Both the position numbers and the translations under genes were made by a program. A stretch of 64,000 bases of DNA from an uncultured Coriobacteriaceae bacterium (lineage in GTDB: Bacteria; Actinomycetota; Coriobacteriia; Coriobacteriales; Coriobacteriaceae). The stretch lies in contig CALULH010000005.1 of NCBI GenBank assembly GCA_944321435.1, forward strand, positions 62,001 to 126,000, read 5' to 3'. Positions 54,851-63,220 of this stretch are shown piece by piece. The notes under the pieces were generated by a model. It was not told the origin of the DNA, did not search any database, and was given only the letters and a program-made list of their open reading frames with translations. Positions within the stretch are counted from its first letter, which is position 1, and every line of letters begins with the position of its first letter.

Positions 54851-57595
54851 TTACCTGCGGTAGTAGCTGTGCGCAAGCGGCAAGCTCGTCTGCAGCTCTC
54901 CCGTGAGGGCTCGGTAGGCGTTTTGCACTGCAGGCGCCGTTGGGATCGAGGCGATCTCCCCAATGCCCTTTCCGCCGTAAGCCACGTCCAAGAGCTCGTC
55001 CTTCTCGACGCAGATAGCGTGGATGCGGGGGATGTCCGGAGCGCGGAAGAGCCCGAGCGTGCCGAACTTCACCTGCGGCACGCAATCCTCGAGGTCGAAG
55101 CGCTCGGTGAGCGCGTAGCCCATGCCCATGAGCACGCCGCCCTCGATCTGACCCTGGATGGCGATGGGGTTCACCACGCGCCCGGAATCGTGCGCGGCAT
55201 GGACCTCGGTCACGCGGCCATCGTCGTCCAGGATCACCACGTGCGTCGCGTAGCCGTAAGCCACATGGCTCTTAGGATGCGCGACATCCGCGCCGAGCTT
55301 GTCGGTCTTCTCCAGGTACTCGTAGGAGAACGAGCGGCCCTCGAGCATAGCCAGCGCCGCCGCCGGATCGGACGCATGGCAGTCCGCCCCCGGGCCCGCA
55401 TAGGGCGTGTCGTCGGCGTACTCCACGGTGAGGCCGTCGCCATGCGCGGCCACCGCGTCTGGGACCTCCGCTCCCCCCTCCGCCGCAAGCATGGCGTCGC
55501 GCAGCAAAAACGCCGCGCCGCGCACGGCCTCGCCGGTGATGAGCGTCTGACGCGACCCTGAGGTGGTACCCGAGTCGGGTGCGCGCTCGGTCGAGCACTC
55601 GCCGTTGGCGATGCGCGCGAGCGGCAGCCCCGTGGCCTCGGCCACGTCCTGCAGAAACACCGTGTTGCACCCCTGGCCGATATCGGACGTAGCGGAGTAA
55701 ACCACGGCGCGCCCGTCCTCCACGCGGATCGTGCAGCGCCCGGCATCGGGCAGGCCCACGCCCACGCCCGCGTTCTTCATCGCGCACGCGATGCCGGCGT
55801 GGCCGGGATGCGCCTCGTAGGCGTCGCGCACCGCGAGCAGCGTCTCCTTGAGCGCAGTGGAGCGGTCGGCGATCTGCCCGTTGGGCAGCGCCTTGCCTGG
55901 TTCGATGGCGTTGCGGTACCTGATCTCCCACGGCGAGATGCCCACCTCGTCAGCGAGAAGGTCGATGAGGCTCTCGAGCGCGAATACGCTCTGACATACG
56001 CCGAAGCCGCGGAACGCGCCGGCCGGCGGGTTGTTGGTGTACCAGCCATAGCCGCGGATATCGGTGTTCTGGTAGCAGTACGGCCCCACGGAATGCGTGC
56101 ACGCGCGCTCCAAAACCGGGCCGCACAGGCTCGCGTAGGCGCCGGTATCGAAGTTGATCTCGCAGTCCAGGCCCACGAAGGTGCCGTCCTCGTCGCAGCC
56201 GAGCGTGAAGGTGCCCTCCATGTAATGGCGCTTGGGATGGAAGTTGATGGACTCCTGGCGAGAAAACCGGCACTTAACCGGCCGCCCCACCGCAAGCGCG
56301 GCAAGCACGGCCAGATGCTGCGCGGATACGTCCTCCTTGCCGCCGAAGCCGCCGCCCACGAGCATGGTCTGAACGACCACGCGCTCCGGGGCGTCGTCCC
56401 AGCCGAGCATGTGGGCGATCTCCTTGCGGGAGTCGTAGGCGCCCTGGTCGGACGAGCAGACCTTCACGCCGTCCTTGTACGGGAAAGCCACGGCGCACTC
56501 CGGCTCAAGGAAGGCGTGCTCGGTGAACGGGGTCCTGAAGGTGCGCGTCACCTTGTGCGCGGCGCCCGCGAGCGCCGCGGCGGCGTCGCCGCGGACCACG
56601 TGGCGGCTCTGGCAGACGTTGCCCTCGGGTGTGACCCAGCTGCCGAAGGCGAGGTAGGGCTTGTGGAGGACGGGCGCGTCCGGGCGCCGCGCCTCCTCGA
56701 TCGAGCGCACGGGCTCGAGCACCTCGTACTCGACCTTGACGGCCCTCTTGGCCTTCTCGAGCGCAGCTGCGTCCTCGGCCACCACGAGCGCGACGGCATC
56801 GCCCACGCAATGCGTGACGTCGCCCTCGGCGATCATGACGTCCCAGTCGTAGACCAGGTGGCCCACGGCGTTCACGGGCACGTCGGCTGCGGTGAGCACG
56901 GCCAGAACCCCGGGCATCGCACGGGCCCTCTCGGCGTCTATCCTGACCACGCGGGCGCGCGGGTGCCTGGAGCGCACCGCGCCCGCGTAGGCGAGGTCGG
57001 GGAAATCGCGCTCGTCGATGTCGTCGGGATACCTGCCGTAGCCGAGCACCTTCTGCCGCACGTCCACGCGGAAGGCGCGCTTGCCCACGCCGTAGTCGTC
57101 CCCGCGCTCGAGCGCCGGATCGATGCTCTTCTCGCCCCTCAGGACGGCGGCGGCCAAAAGGATGCCCTCGATGATCTTCTGGTAGCCGGTGCAGCGGCAC
57201 ACGTTGCCGCGGATGGCCTCCTTCACCTGGTCCTCGCTGGGATCGGGCTCGCAGGCGATAAGCGCGGCGCCCGCCATGACCATGCCGGGGATGCAGAAAC
57301 CGCACTGCACGGCGCCCACCGCGCCGAAGGCGTAGACAAAGGCCTCGCGCACCTGCTCGGGCAGCCCCTCGACCGTCACGATGTCGCGACCGCAGGCGAG
57401 CTCGGTCGTGAGGACGCAGGCCTTGACGGCAACCCCGTCGACGTGCACGGTGCAGGTGCCGCACGCACCCTCCGAGCAGCCGTCCTTAGCCGAATGTATG
57501 TGCAGGTCGTCGCGCAGGTAGCGCAGCAGCGGCTTGTTAACGGCGCATGTGCGCTCGACGCCGTTCACCCGGAAGGTGTAGCCCTTACCGCTCAT
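54851..57595 (-). CDS. xdhD: XdhD-type molybdenum hydroxylase (fused Fe-S and Mo domains)
   Basis: Enzyme of 914 aa. The N-terminal domain holds two [2Fe-2S] sites: Cys40, 45, 48, 60 and Cys98, 101, 133, 135. The C-terminal molybdopterin domain has GGGFGGKED, AGAFRGFGVCQS and the active-site Glu in GKGIGEIASIP. No FAD subunit is fused, and no ygfM-like gene is seen. This is the XdhD class linked to selenium-dependent purine oxidation or reduction. The ATG at 57595 follows GAGGAGG, and a ferredoxin gene is 12 bp upstream. Electrons may go through that ferredoxin. Substrate is probably xanthine, urate or a relative. Confidence 0.92.
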   Translation of the reverse strand: MSGKGYTFRVNGVERTCAVNKPLLRYLRDDLHIHSAKDGCSEGACGTCTVHVDGVAVKACVLTTELACGRDIVTVEGLPEQVREAFVYAFGAVGAVQCGFCIPGMVMAGAALIACEPDPSEDQVKEAIRGNVCRCTGYQKIIEGILLAAAVLRGEKSIDPALERGDDYGVGKRAFRVDVRQKVLGYGRYPDDIDERDFPDLAYAGAVRSRHPRARVVRIDAERARAMPGVLAVLTAADVPVNAVGHLVYDWDVMIAEGDVTHCVGDAVALVVAEDAAALEKAKRAVKVEYEVLEPVRSIEEARRPDAPVLHKPYLAFGSWVTPEGNVCQSRHVVRGDAAAALAGAAHKVTRTFRTPFTEHAFLEPECAVAFPYKDGVKVCSSDQGAYDSRKEIAHMLGWDDAPERVVVQTMLVGGGFGGKEDVSAQHLAVLAALAVGRPVKCRFSRQESINFHPKRHYMEGTFTLGCDEDGTFVGLDCEINFDTGAYASLCGPVLERACTHSVGPYCYQNTDIRGYGWYTNNPPAGAFRGFGVCQSVFALESLIDLLADEVGISPWEIRYRNAIEPGKALPNGQIADRSTALKETLLAVRDAYEAHPGHAGIACAMKNAGVGVGLPDAGRCTIRVEDGRAVVYSATSDIGQGCNTVFLQDVAEATGLPLARIANGECSTERAPDSGTTSGSRQTLITGEAVRGAAFLLRDAMLAAEGGAEVPDAVAAHGDGLTVEYADDTPYAGPGADCHASDPAAALAMLEGRSFSYEYLEKTDKLGADVAHPKSHVAYGYATHVVILDDDGRVTEVHAAHDSGRVVNPIAIQGQIEGGVLMGMGYALTERFDLEDCVPQVKFGTLGLFRAPDIPRIHAICVEKDELLDVAYGGKGIGEIASIPTAPAVQNAYRALTGELQTSLPLAHSYYRR

Positions 57596-57607
57596 CGCCG
57601 AACCTCC

Positions 57608-57817
57608 TCACTGGGCCGCGAAGATGCCCAAGGCGTCGTGGATCGCCTTCCTCGGGCACAGCGTAGCGCATCGGCCGCACGAGATGCAGTGCGAACGGTC
57701 GATAACCGCCCGCTTACCCGCCATCTCGATCGCGCCGACCGGGCACCCTCGCTCGCAGCGGCGGCACCCGATGCAGTCCTCCTCGGCGATCCAGATCCTC
57801 GTCATCGCGTCTGTCAT
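57608..57817 (-). CDS. small 2[4Fe-4S] ferredoxin
   Basis: Ferredoxin of 69 aa with two cluster motifs: CIGCRRCERGCP and CISCGRCATLCP. The ATG at 57817 follows GAGGAGGG. Located 12 bp before xdhD and 73 bp after ygfK, it probably carries electrons between them. Confidence 0.93.
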   Translation of the reverse strand: MTDAMTRIWIAEEDCIGCRRCERGCPVGAIEMAGKRAVIDRSHCISCGRCATLCPRKAIHDALGIFAAQ

Positions 57818-57890
57818 GGCGCCCTCCTCGCCGCCCGCGCGCGTCCCCCGGCAAAGGATGCGCGCGGGCCCGCCTTGAACCGCTGGCGCG

Positions 57891-59591
57891 TTAGCCCAGC
57901 AGGTAAGCGTAGTTGTCGCGAGCGGCCTGGATCACGCGGCGCACGTCGTCCGGCAGCCCGCAGGACTCGTCGTCCACGTCGAACGTCCCCGAGACCTCCG
58001 CCAACCGCACGCGGAACGTGCCGTCGGCGAGCTTGAGGAAGCCCTCGTTGTCGCTCGCGTCCATATCCCCCTCGCTCCAGAATACCGTGAGTTTGCCCTT
58101 GTAGGGACGGCCCTCGTAGGGGCAGAACACGGCGCAGTTGCCGCATTCGTTGCACATGCCGTCCACGTGCAGGATCTGCTTGCGCTTGAACCCGGGCACG
58201 TCGAGCAGCACGTTCGCGCGGTTGGGGCACACCGTCACGCAGGCCCGGCACGCCAGGCAGTCCAGAAGCGGCAGCGCGGCGGGAAGCGAGCGCTTGCCCT
58301 GCGCGCGCTCGGGGCGGCGGTACGCGTCGCCCGCAACGCAGGCCTCGTCGAGCGCGACCACCGCCGCAACGTCCACGCGCCGGCGGCTGACGTTCTCGAC
58401 CGTGCCCACGTTCTCGGCCATCTTGGCAAAGCGATCGTAGCCCGTGGGCCTCAGCAGTGCCGTGGCGAGCGTCACCGGCCAAATGCCCGCATGGTAAAGG
58501 TCGGCGATGTTGTTCTCGTCCGCGCCGGCCGAGAAGGAGATGTGGACCTTGCCCTCGAAGCGCTCGGCGATGCGGCGCACCACCGCGATGGCGAGCGGGA
58601 ACAGCGCCACGCCCGACATGTACATCTGGTCGGCGGGCAGCTCGTTGTACGTGACGTTCACCGGCAGGGTGTTGCACACCTTGATGCCGAACTGCCGGCC
58701 GTTGGACTTGGCCACCTCGATCAGGCGGCGGAACATCGACTCGGCGTCGTCCCACGCGAGGTCGTTCTCAAAGCTCGAGCGCTCCATGGAAAGCGCGTCG
58801 TAACCCAGGCTGTCGAGGCGGCTGCGCACGAAATCGTAGCCCATGAGCGTGGGGTTGACCTTCACGCAGGTGTCGAGGCCCTTCTCGGTCAGCAGGTAGG
58901 AGACGATGGACTCGATCTCGCCGGCAGGGCAGCCGTGCATGGTCGACACGGTCATGGAGGTGCTCACCTTGGGCGAGATGCCCTCCACGAAGGCGGCGTC
59001 CACGTACTCGAAGCGGTCGAGGTTGGCAAGCGCCCAGGAGCGACATTCCTCCCAGGCGGGCGTGGCGCTCGCGTCCTTGAGGCCCTCGATGAAGCCGTCG
59101 ACCTTTGCGCTCTTGATGCCGGCGAGGTCGTAGCCCACGCTCATGTTGAAGATGAAGCCGTCGTCGGCGCCAAGGCCCCACTCGCGCGACAAAAGCTTGC
59201 AAGCGAACCAGCCCTTGACGTACTCGGCCTGGGCGTCGGCGCAGGTGAGCTCGGTGGACCACTCGCAGTTGTAGCACACGTCGCCCGGGGCGATGCAGGG
59301 CTTGGGAATGCAGGCCGAGAGCTCGGCGCCGTCCATGACCTGCACGGTCTTGAGCTCGAAGAAGCGCGCTCCCGCCCAGTACCCGGCCACGAGGTTCTGC
59401 GCGAGCTGGGTGTTGGGGCCGGCGGCGGGGCCGAACGGAGCCTCGATGCGCCCGCCGAACAGGTCGATCCCGCTCCCCGGGGCGTACGACGCGCTGCGGC
59501 GCACGCCGAACACGCTCCCCTGCCGCTCGTGCTCGGTCAGCGCCCAGTCCATCAGCTGCCCAAAGGGCATGGGCTTCATAACGTCACTCAT
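57891..59591 (-). CDS. ygfK: YgfK-like protein, short form lacking the FAD/NAD(P)H domain
   Basis: Protein of 566 aa. The N-terminal TIM-barrel part resembles dihydroorotate/dihydropyrimidine dehydrogenases and YgfK (APFGPAAGPNTQLAQNLV, FELKTVQVMDG, KVNPTLMGYDF). The C-terminus has two ferredoxin-like clusters (CLACRACVTVCP, CNECGNCAVFCP). YgfK proteins are usually near 1000 aa with a GltD-like FAD/NAD(P)H domain between these parts; here they are joined directly. It may use the adjacent small ferredoxin instead of NAD(P)H. The ATG at 59591 has GAGGGGAG upstream. The 'selenate reductase' label of the family is not adopted. Confidence 0.88.
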   Translation of the reverse strand: MSDVMKPMPFGQLMDWALTEHERQGSVFGVRRSASYAPGSGIDLFGGRIEAPFGPAAGPNTQLAQNLVAGYWAGARFFELKTVQVMDGAELSACIPKPCIAPGDVCYNCEWSTELTCADAQAEYVKGWFACKLLSREWGLGADDGFIFNMSVGYDLAGIKSAKVDGFIEGLKDASATPAWEECRSWALANLDRFEYVDAAFVEGISPKVSTSMTVSTMHGCPAGEIESIVSYLLTEKGLDTCVKVNPTLMGYDFVRSRLDSLGYDALSMERSSFENDLAWDDAESMFRRLIEVAKSNGRQFGIKVCNTLPVNVTYNELPADQMYMSGVALFPLAIAVVRRIAERFEGKVHISFSAGADENNIADLYHAGIWPVTLATALLRPTGYDRFAKMAENVGTVENVSRRRVDVAAVVALDEACVAGDAYRRPERAQGKRSLPAALPLLDCLACRACVTVCPNRANVLLDVPGFKRKQILHVDGMCNECGNCAVFCPYEGRPYKGKLTVFWSEGDMDASDNEGFLKLADGTFRVRLAEVSGTFDVDDESCGLPDDVRRVIQAARDNYAYLLG

Positions 59592-59670
59592 GTGGTTCTC
59601 CCCTCTGGGGCGGCGCAGACCGCCGCCCGGATCGTTAGCATGCGAACCGCCGCGCGGTTCGGGCCCGCGC

Positions 59671-61023
59671 TCAGTACGCGCGGCCGTTGAGCCTCTCCCA
59701 GAGCAGCTTTGCCTGCTCGAGCGTCCAGGCGTTGATGCGCTCCTCGTCGATGCCCACGAACGCGCGATCGCGGTAGAGCACGCGCCCGTTGACGATGGTG
59801 GTGCGGCAGCTCCGGCCCATCATGCCGAAGAGCATGTGACCGTCGACGTTCTCATCTGAGAACGGCGTGAAGAACGGGTAGTCCATCACGATGACGTCGG
59901 CCGCCGCGCCCGGCTTGAGCGCGCCGATCTCGCGTCCGAAGTACGCGCTCGCCATGGCGGGATTGTTCTGGAAGAGCATGCCCATGTCCTCGGCCCAGCC
60001 CACGTTGGGCATGGCGGCGTTGTGCCGCTGCGCGATGATGAAGACCTTCAGGCTCTCGAGCATGTCGTGGGTGTAGGCGTCGGTTCCCAGGTGCACGGGG
60101 ATGCCGCGGCGCCAGAACTCGAGCACCGGCGCGATGCCTACGGCGTTGTTCATGTTGGACTCGGGGTTGTTGACCACGTGGGTGCCCGTCTCCTTGATGA
60201 TCTCCATCTCGGCGGGCGTGACGTGGATGCAGTGCCCGAGCATCGTGCGCGGGCCGAGAAGCCCGTGCTGCAGCAGCCGCTCAACCGGCGGGATGCCGCC
60301 GCGCTTCTCGCGGGAATCCCAGACGTCGTTCATGCCCTCGCAGACGTGGATGTGAAAGCCGGTGAGACCCGCGTTGGCCTCGGCCATCTTGTCCATCGTC
60401 TCGTCGGAGAGCGTGAAGGTGGCGTGCCCGCCGAACATCGCAGCGATCATGTGGTTGCCGGAGGACTGCCGCTCGGCCGCCCAGCGGGCGAACGCGGCGT
60501 TCTCGGCGATGGCCTGGTCGCGCTTCTCGTCCCCGCGGCGGTCGGAGGTCTCGTAGCAGAGGCATGCGCGGATGCCCGTCTCCTCGGCCACGTCCTTGAT
60601 CGCGAAGAGGGAGCCCGGGATCTCGCAGAAGCTCGCGTGGTGGTCGAAGATCGTGGTCACGCCGTTGCGCAGGCTCTCCAAGATGGTGGCGTAGGCGCTC
60701 GCGCGCGTGCCGTCGAGCGTGAGGTTGTCATCGATCTTCCACCACTGCTGCTCGAGGTTCTCGAGGAAGTTGCGCGGATCGCAGCCCTTGATGGAAAGGC
60801 CGCGCGCCAACCCCGAGTAGATGTGAGTGTGGCAGTTCACCAGGCCCGGCATGATGACGCCGCCGCGCGCGTCCACGTACGCAGCGTCCGGGTACCGCTC
60901 TTTAAGGGCGCTCTCCTCGCCCACGCAGGCGATCAGCTCGCCGTCGATGGCGACCGCGCCGCGCTCGATGTAGGGGCGCGCCGGATCGCGGGTGATCACA
61001 CGCCCGTTACCCACCAGCAACAT
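59671..61023 (-). CDS. ssnA: SsnA, amidohydrolase-family aminohydrolase
   Basis: Metal-dependent amidohydrolase of 450 aa in the chlorohydrolase/guanine-deaminase group. Metal ligands are NCHTH (His65, His67), then HIHVCEG, GHCIHV and GTDAYTHD. In purine clusters SsnA is thought to remove or cleave an amino/ring group of a purine intermediate; the exact reaction is unsettled. The ATG at 61023 follows AGAAAGGAG. It is 79 bp ahead of ygfK in the same direction. Confidence 0.92.
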   Translation of the reverse strand: MLLVGNGRVITRDPARPYIERGAVAIDGELIACVGEESALKERYPDAAYVDARGGVIMPGLVNCHTHIYSGLARGLSIKGCDPRNFLENLEQQWWKIDDNLTLDGTRASAYATILESLRNGVTTIFDHHASFCEIPGSLFAIKDVAEETGIRACLCYETSDRRGDEKRDQAIAENAAFARWAAERQSSGNHMIAAMFGGHATFTLSDETMDKMAEANAGLTGFHIHVCEGMNDVWDSREKRGGIPPVERLLQHGLLGPRTMLGHCIHVTPAEMEIIKETGTHVVNNPESNMNNAVGIAPVLEFWRRGIPVHLGTDAYTHDMLESLKVFIIAQRHNAAMPNVGWAEDMGMLFQNNPAMASAYFGREIGALKPGAAADVIVMDYPFFTPFSDENVDGHMLFGMMGRSCRTTIVNGRVLYRDRAFVGIDEERINAWTLEQAKLLWERLNGRAY

Positions 61024-61107
61024 AGGCGCTCCTTTCTCTCAGGGCGGCCGAAGCCGCCGCACACGCGGGCGCCGCATGCGGGCGCCCGCGCCTCTCGTCC
61101 TGCGACG

Positions 61108-62499
61108 CTAGCGGTCGCGCGCCACGTCGGGTTCCTCGCGGGCAGCCGCGGCCTCAGCCTCGGCCTCGGCGTCCTTGGGCAGCACGAGGTTCAGGATGAT
61201 GGCAACGATGGCGGAGACCACCAGCTCGGAAGCGCCGAAGACGCTCGAAACCCACTCGGGCATGCCGGGGCCGGCAAGGCAGCCGGACACGTGGTAGATG
61301 CCGAGGCCCAGCGCGATGGAGGTGCCCACGATGAGCTTCTTGCGCGGGGTGAAGCCGCCTTCGATGATGAGGTCGAGGCCGCTGACCGTGATGGTGGCGA
61401 AGACGCCGAGCACCGCGCCGCCGATGACCGGCTGCGGAATGCAGGTGAGCAGCGCCGCCAGCTTGGGCAGGAAGCCCGCGACGATGAAGACGAGGGAGGC
61501 GAACGTGAACACGAGGCGGTTCTTCACGCCGTTGGAGATGATGATGCCGGTGTTCTGCTCGTAGGTCGACTGGGGCACAGCGCCGATGAACGCGCCGAGG
61601 ATCGACATGATGCCGAGCGAGACGATGCCGCCGGTGTATTCGCGGCTCGTGGGGATGCGGTGCTCGACCGCGTTGGTGGTCATGGCCACGCCGCCCATGT
61701 TCTGCAGGCAGTTGACCACGTAGACGATGGCCGCCGTCGCCATGGCGGCCGGCGCGAAATCAAGTCCGAAGTGCATGACGCCGGGCACGGAGAACCATCC
61801 GGCGGCGGACAGGTTGCCCAGGTCGAGCATGCCGAAGGGGATGGAGACAATGGTGCCGATGATGATGCCGAACAGCAGCGAACCCTGGCTCAGGATGCCG
61901 GTGGTGAAGTTGGTGAGGATGAAGACCACCACGAGCGTGACGAGAGCGATGAGCCAGTTGAGCGGGCTGCCGAAATCGGGGGCGCCCTCGCCGCCGGCCA
62001 TCCAGCGAATGGCGATCGGGTAGAGCGACAGGCCGATGGTGAAGATCACGGTGCCGGTGACGACTGCCGGGAACAGATGCTTGATGTACTTGATGAACAG
62101 TCCCACGACCACGGCCACGATGCCGCCCACGATCTCGGCGCCCAGGATGGTGCCGATGCCGAAGTCGGCGCCGATGGTCTGGAACACGGGCACGTAGGCG
62201 AAGGCCGCGCCCATGATGATGGGCAGGCCCGTTCCGATGCGCCCGAAGAGCGGGAAGAGCTGGATGAGCGAGGCGATGCCCGTCATGATGAGCGAGGCCT
62301 GGATGAGCAGGGTCTCATCGGCTGCGGAGAGCCCGCAGACGCCGGCGATGATCATAGCCGGCGCGACCACGCCCATGGCCGAGGCCAGCACGTGCGAGAG
62401 CCCCAAGGGCACGATCTGCACCAGCGAGGGCCTTCCCTCCCAGGTGAACAGCGGGTTCTTCTCGTCCGCTGCTTGCGTTGCGGTGGCTTTGTCGGACAT
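61108..62499 (-). CDS. NCS2-family uracil-xanthine permease
   Basis: Transporter of 463 aa with about 14 membrane segments. NCS2 signatures are GAVPQSTYEQNTGI (NAT motif region), IPQPVIGGAVLGVFATI and NCLQNMGGVAMTTNAV. It imports purines or pyrimidines with protons. The first gene of the ssnA-ygfK-ferredoxin-xdhD block, it starts at the ATG at 62499 (GAGAGGAG upstream). Urate or xanthine is likely from context, not proven by motif. Confidence 0.93.
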   Translation of the reverse strand: MSDKATATQAADEKNPLFTWEGRPSLVQIVPLGLSHVLASAMGVVAPAMIIAGVCGLSAADETLLIQASLIMTGIASLIQLFPLFGRIGTGLPIIMGAAFAYVPVFQTIGADFGIGTILGAEIVGGIVAVVVGLFIKYIKHLFPAVVTGTVIFTIGLSLYPIAIRWMAGGEGAPDFGSPLNWLIALVTLVVVFILTNFTTGILSQGSLLFGIIIGTIVSIPFGMLDLGNLSAAGWFSVPGVMHFGLDFAPAAMATAAIVYVVNCLQNMGGVAMTTNAVEHRIPTSREYTGGIVSLGIMSILGAFIGAVPQSTYEQNTGIIISNGVKNRLVFTFASLVFIVAGFLPKLAALLTCIPQPVIGGAVLGVFATITVSGLDLIIEGGFTPRKKLIVGTSIALGLGIYHVSGCLAGPGMPEWVSSVFGASELVVSAIVAIILNLVLPKDAEAEAEAAAAREEPDVARDR

Positions 62500-62700
62500 A
62501 CGCTTCTCCTCTCACGGGGCCGAGCCCCGCCTGTCCGGCGCCTGGGGACGCACTCCGCGCATGCTCCGTGCGAGGCTGTTGCCGCTGCAGGCCGAGCACG
62601 TGCCCCGGATACGCCCGCCCGGATATGCCGCGCTCGCCTCGGTCAACCTCAGGTTGGGTGCGGAACCCGTCCCTGCGCTTGTTCTGTACCGTCATCATAA

Positions 62701-62737
62701 AATAATAATTTCTCATTTCTGATAAGAATTTATTATT
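62701..62737. promoter_or_regulatory. AT-rich palindrome upstream of permease
   Basis: AATAATAATTTCT and AAGAATTTATTATT form an imperfect inverted repeat about 200 bp upstream of the permease ATG, in GC-rich surroundings. It probably contains the promoter and an operator. Confidence 0.45.
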
Positions 62738-62788
62738 CTAGATGCGGCTTAGCAGGCGCGTTGCCCTTGTTTCCGCTGGTACCACCAT

Positions 62789-62801
62789 ACAGATAATCTG
62801 T
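62789..62801. promoter_or_regulatory. perfect 13-bp palindrome ACAGATAATCTGT
   Basis: Exact dyad around a central A, 288 bp upstream of the permease start and beside the CTAAAAGTTT stretch. Candidate regulator site. Confidence 0.45.
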
Positions 62802-62951
62802 TTGCTTTGCTAAAAGTTTTTCTGTTCACACCGTTCGCAGGCGCTTTCCTACCGTTGGCGCAGGGGCCTTGTGCAAAGCCCCGCTGCGCGCGGCCCGCCC
62901 CTGCCGCTCTAACGCCGTCGGCTTGCGGCAGGACCGCATACGGCAAGCGCA

Positions 62952-62988
62952 TAAAAATGGCGGCGAACGGTCAGACCGTCCGCCGCCC
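62952..62988 (-). terminator. second permease terminator
   Basis: On the minus strand GGCGGCGGACGGT pairs with ACCGTTCGCCGCC around a 3-base loop, then ATTTTTA follows. It ends transcripts of the permease gene about 230 bp upstream. Confidence 0.9.
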
Positions 62989-63220
62989 AGCTCAAAAGGA
63001 GCCCACGACGCCCCCATGGTTCCGTCCGCTCCCGTTTGCGGACGACGACCCATCGCGTCCGGCTACGCCCGGCATCGCGAGCCCTTGGGAAAGCGCAACC
63101 GCCCCCGCCGAAAACACGCGGGCAGACAAGCCGAGACCGACCTCGCCCCCATCGAGCCGCGTCGTCCGACGGGAGCATCGCATTGGGCAAGCCTTGACAC
63201 GGGAGCTTCTCGCCCCGGCG

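Larger units (their letters stand above)
62500..63220. other. intergenic region between two permeases
   Basis: About 720 bp without a convincing gene. It contains two dyads near the first permease promoter (62701-62737 and 62789-62801), a strong terminator for the second permease (62952-62988), and GC-rich sequence elsewhere. A GCTAAAAGTTTTT stretch (62809-62821) partly resembles the CTAACAAAAAGTTTG repeats upstream of ygeX. Confidence 0.5.

Noticed and set aside
60022-62700. 892-codon His/Asp-rich ORF opposite ssnA and the permease
   Set aside because: Antisense shadow spanning two genes and their gap; no start signal.
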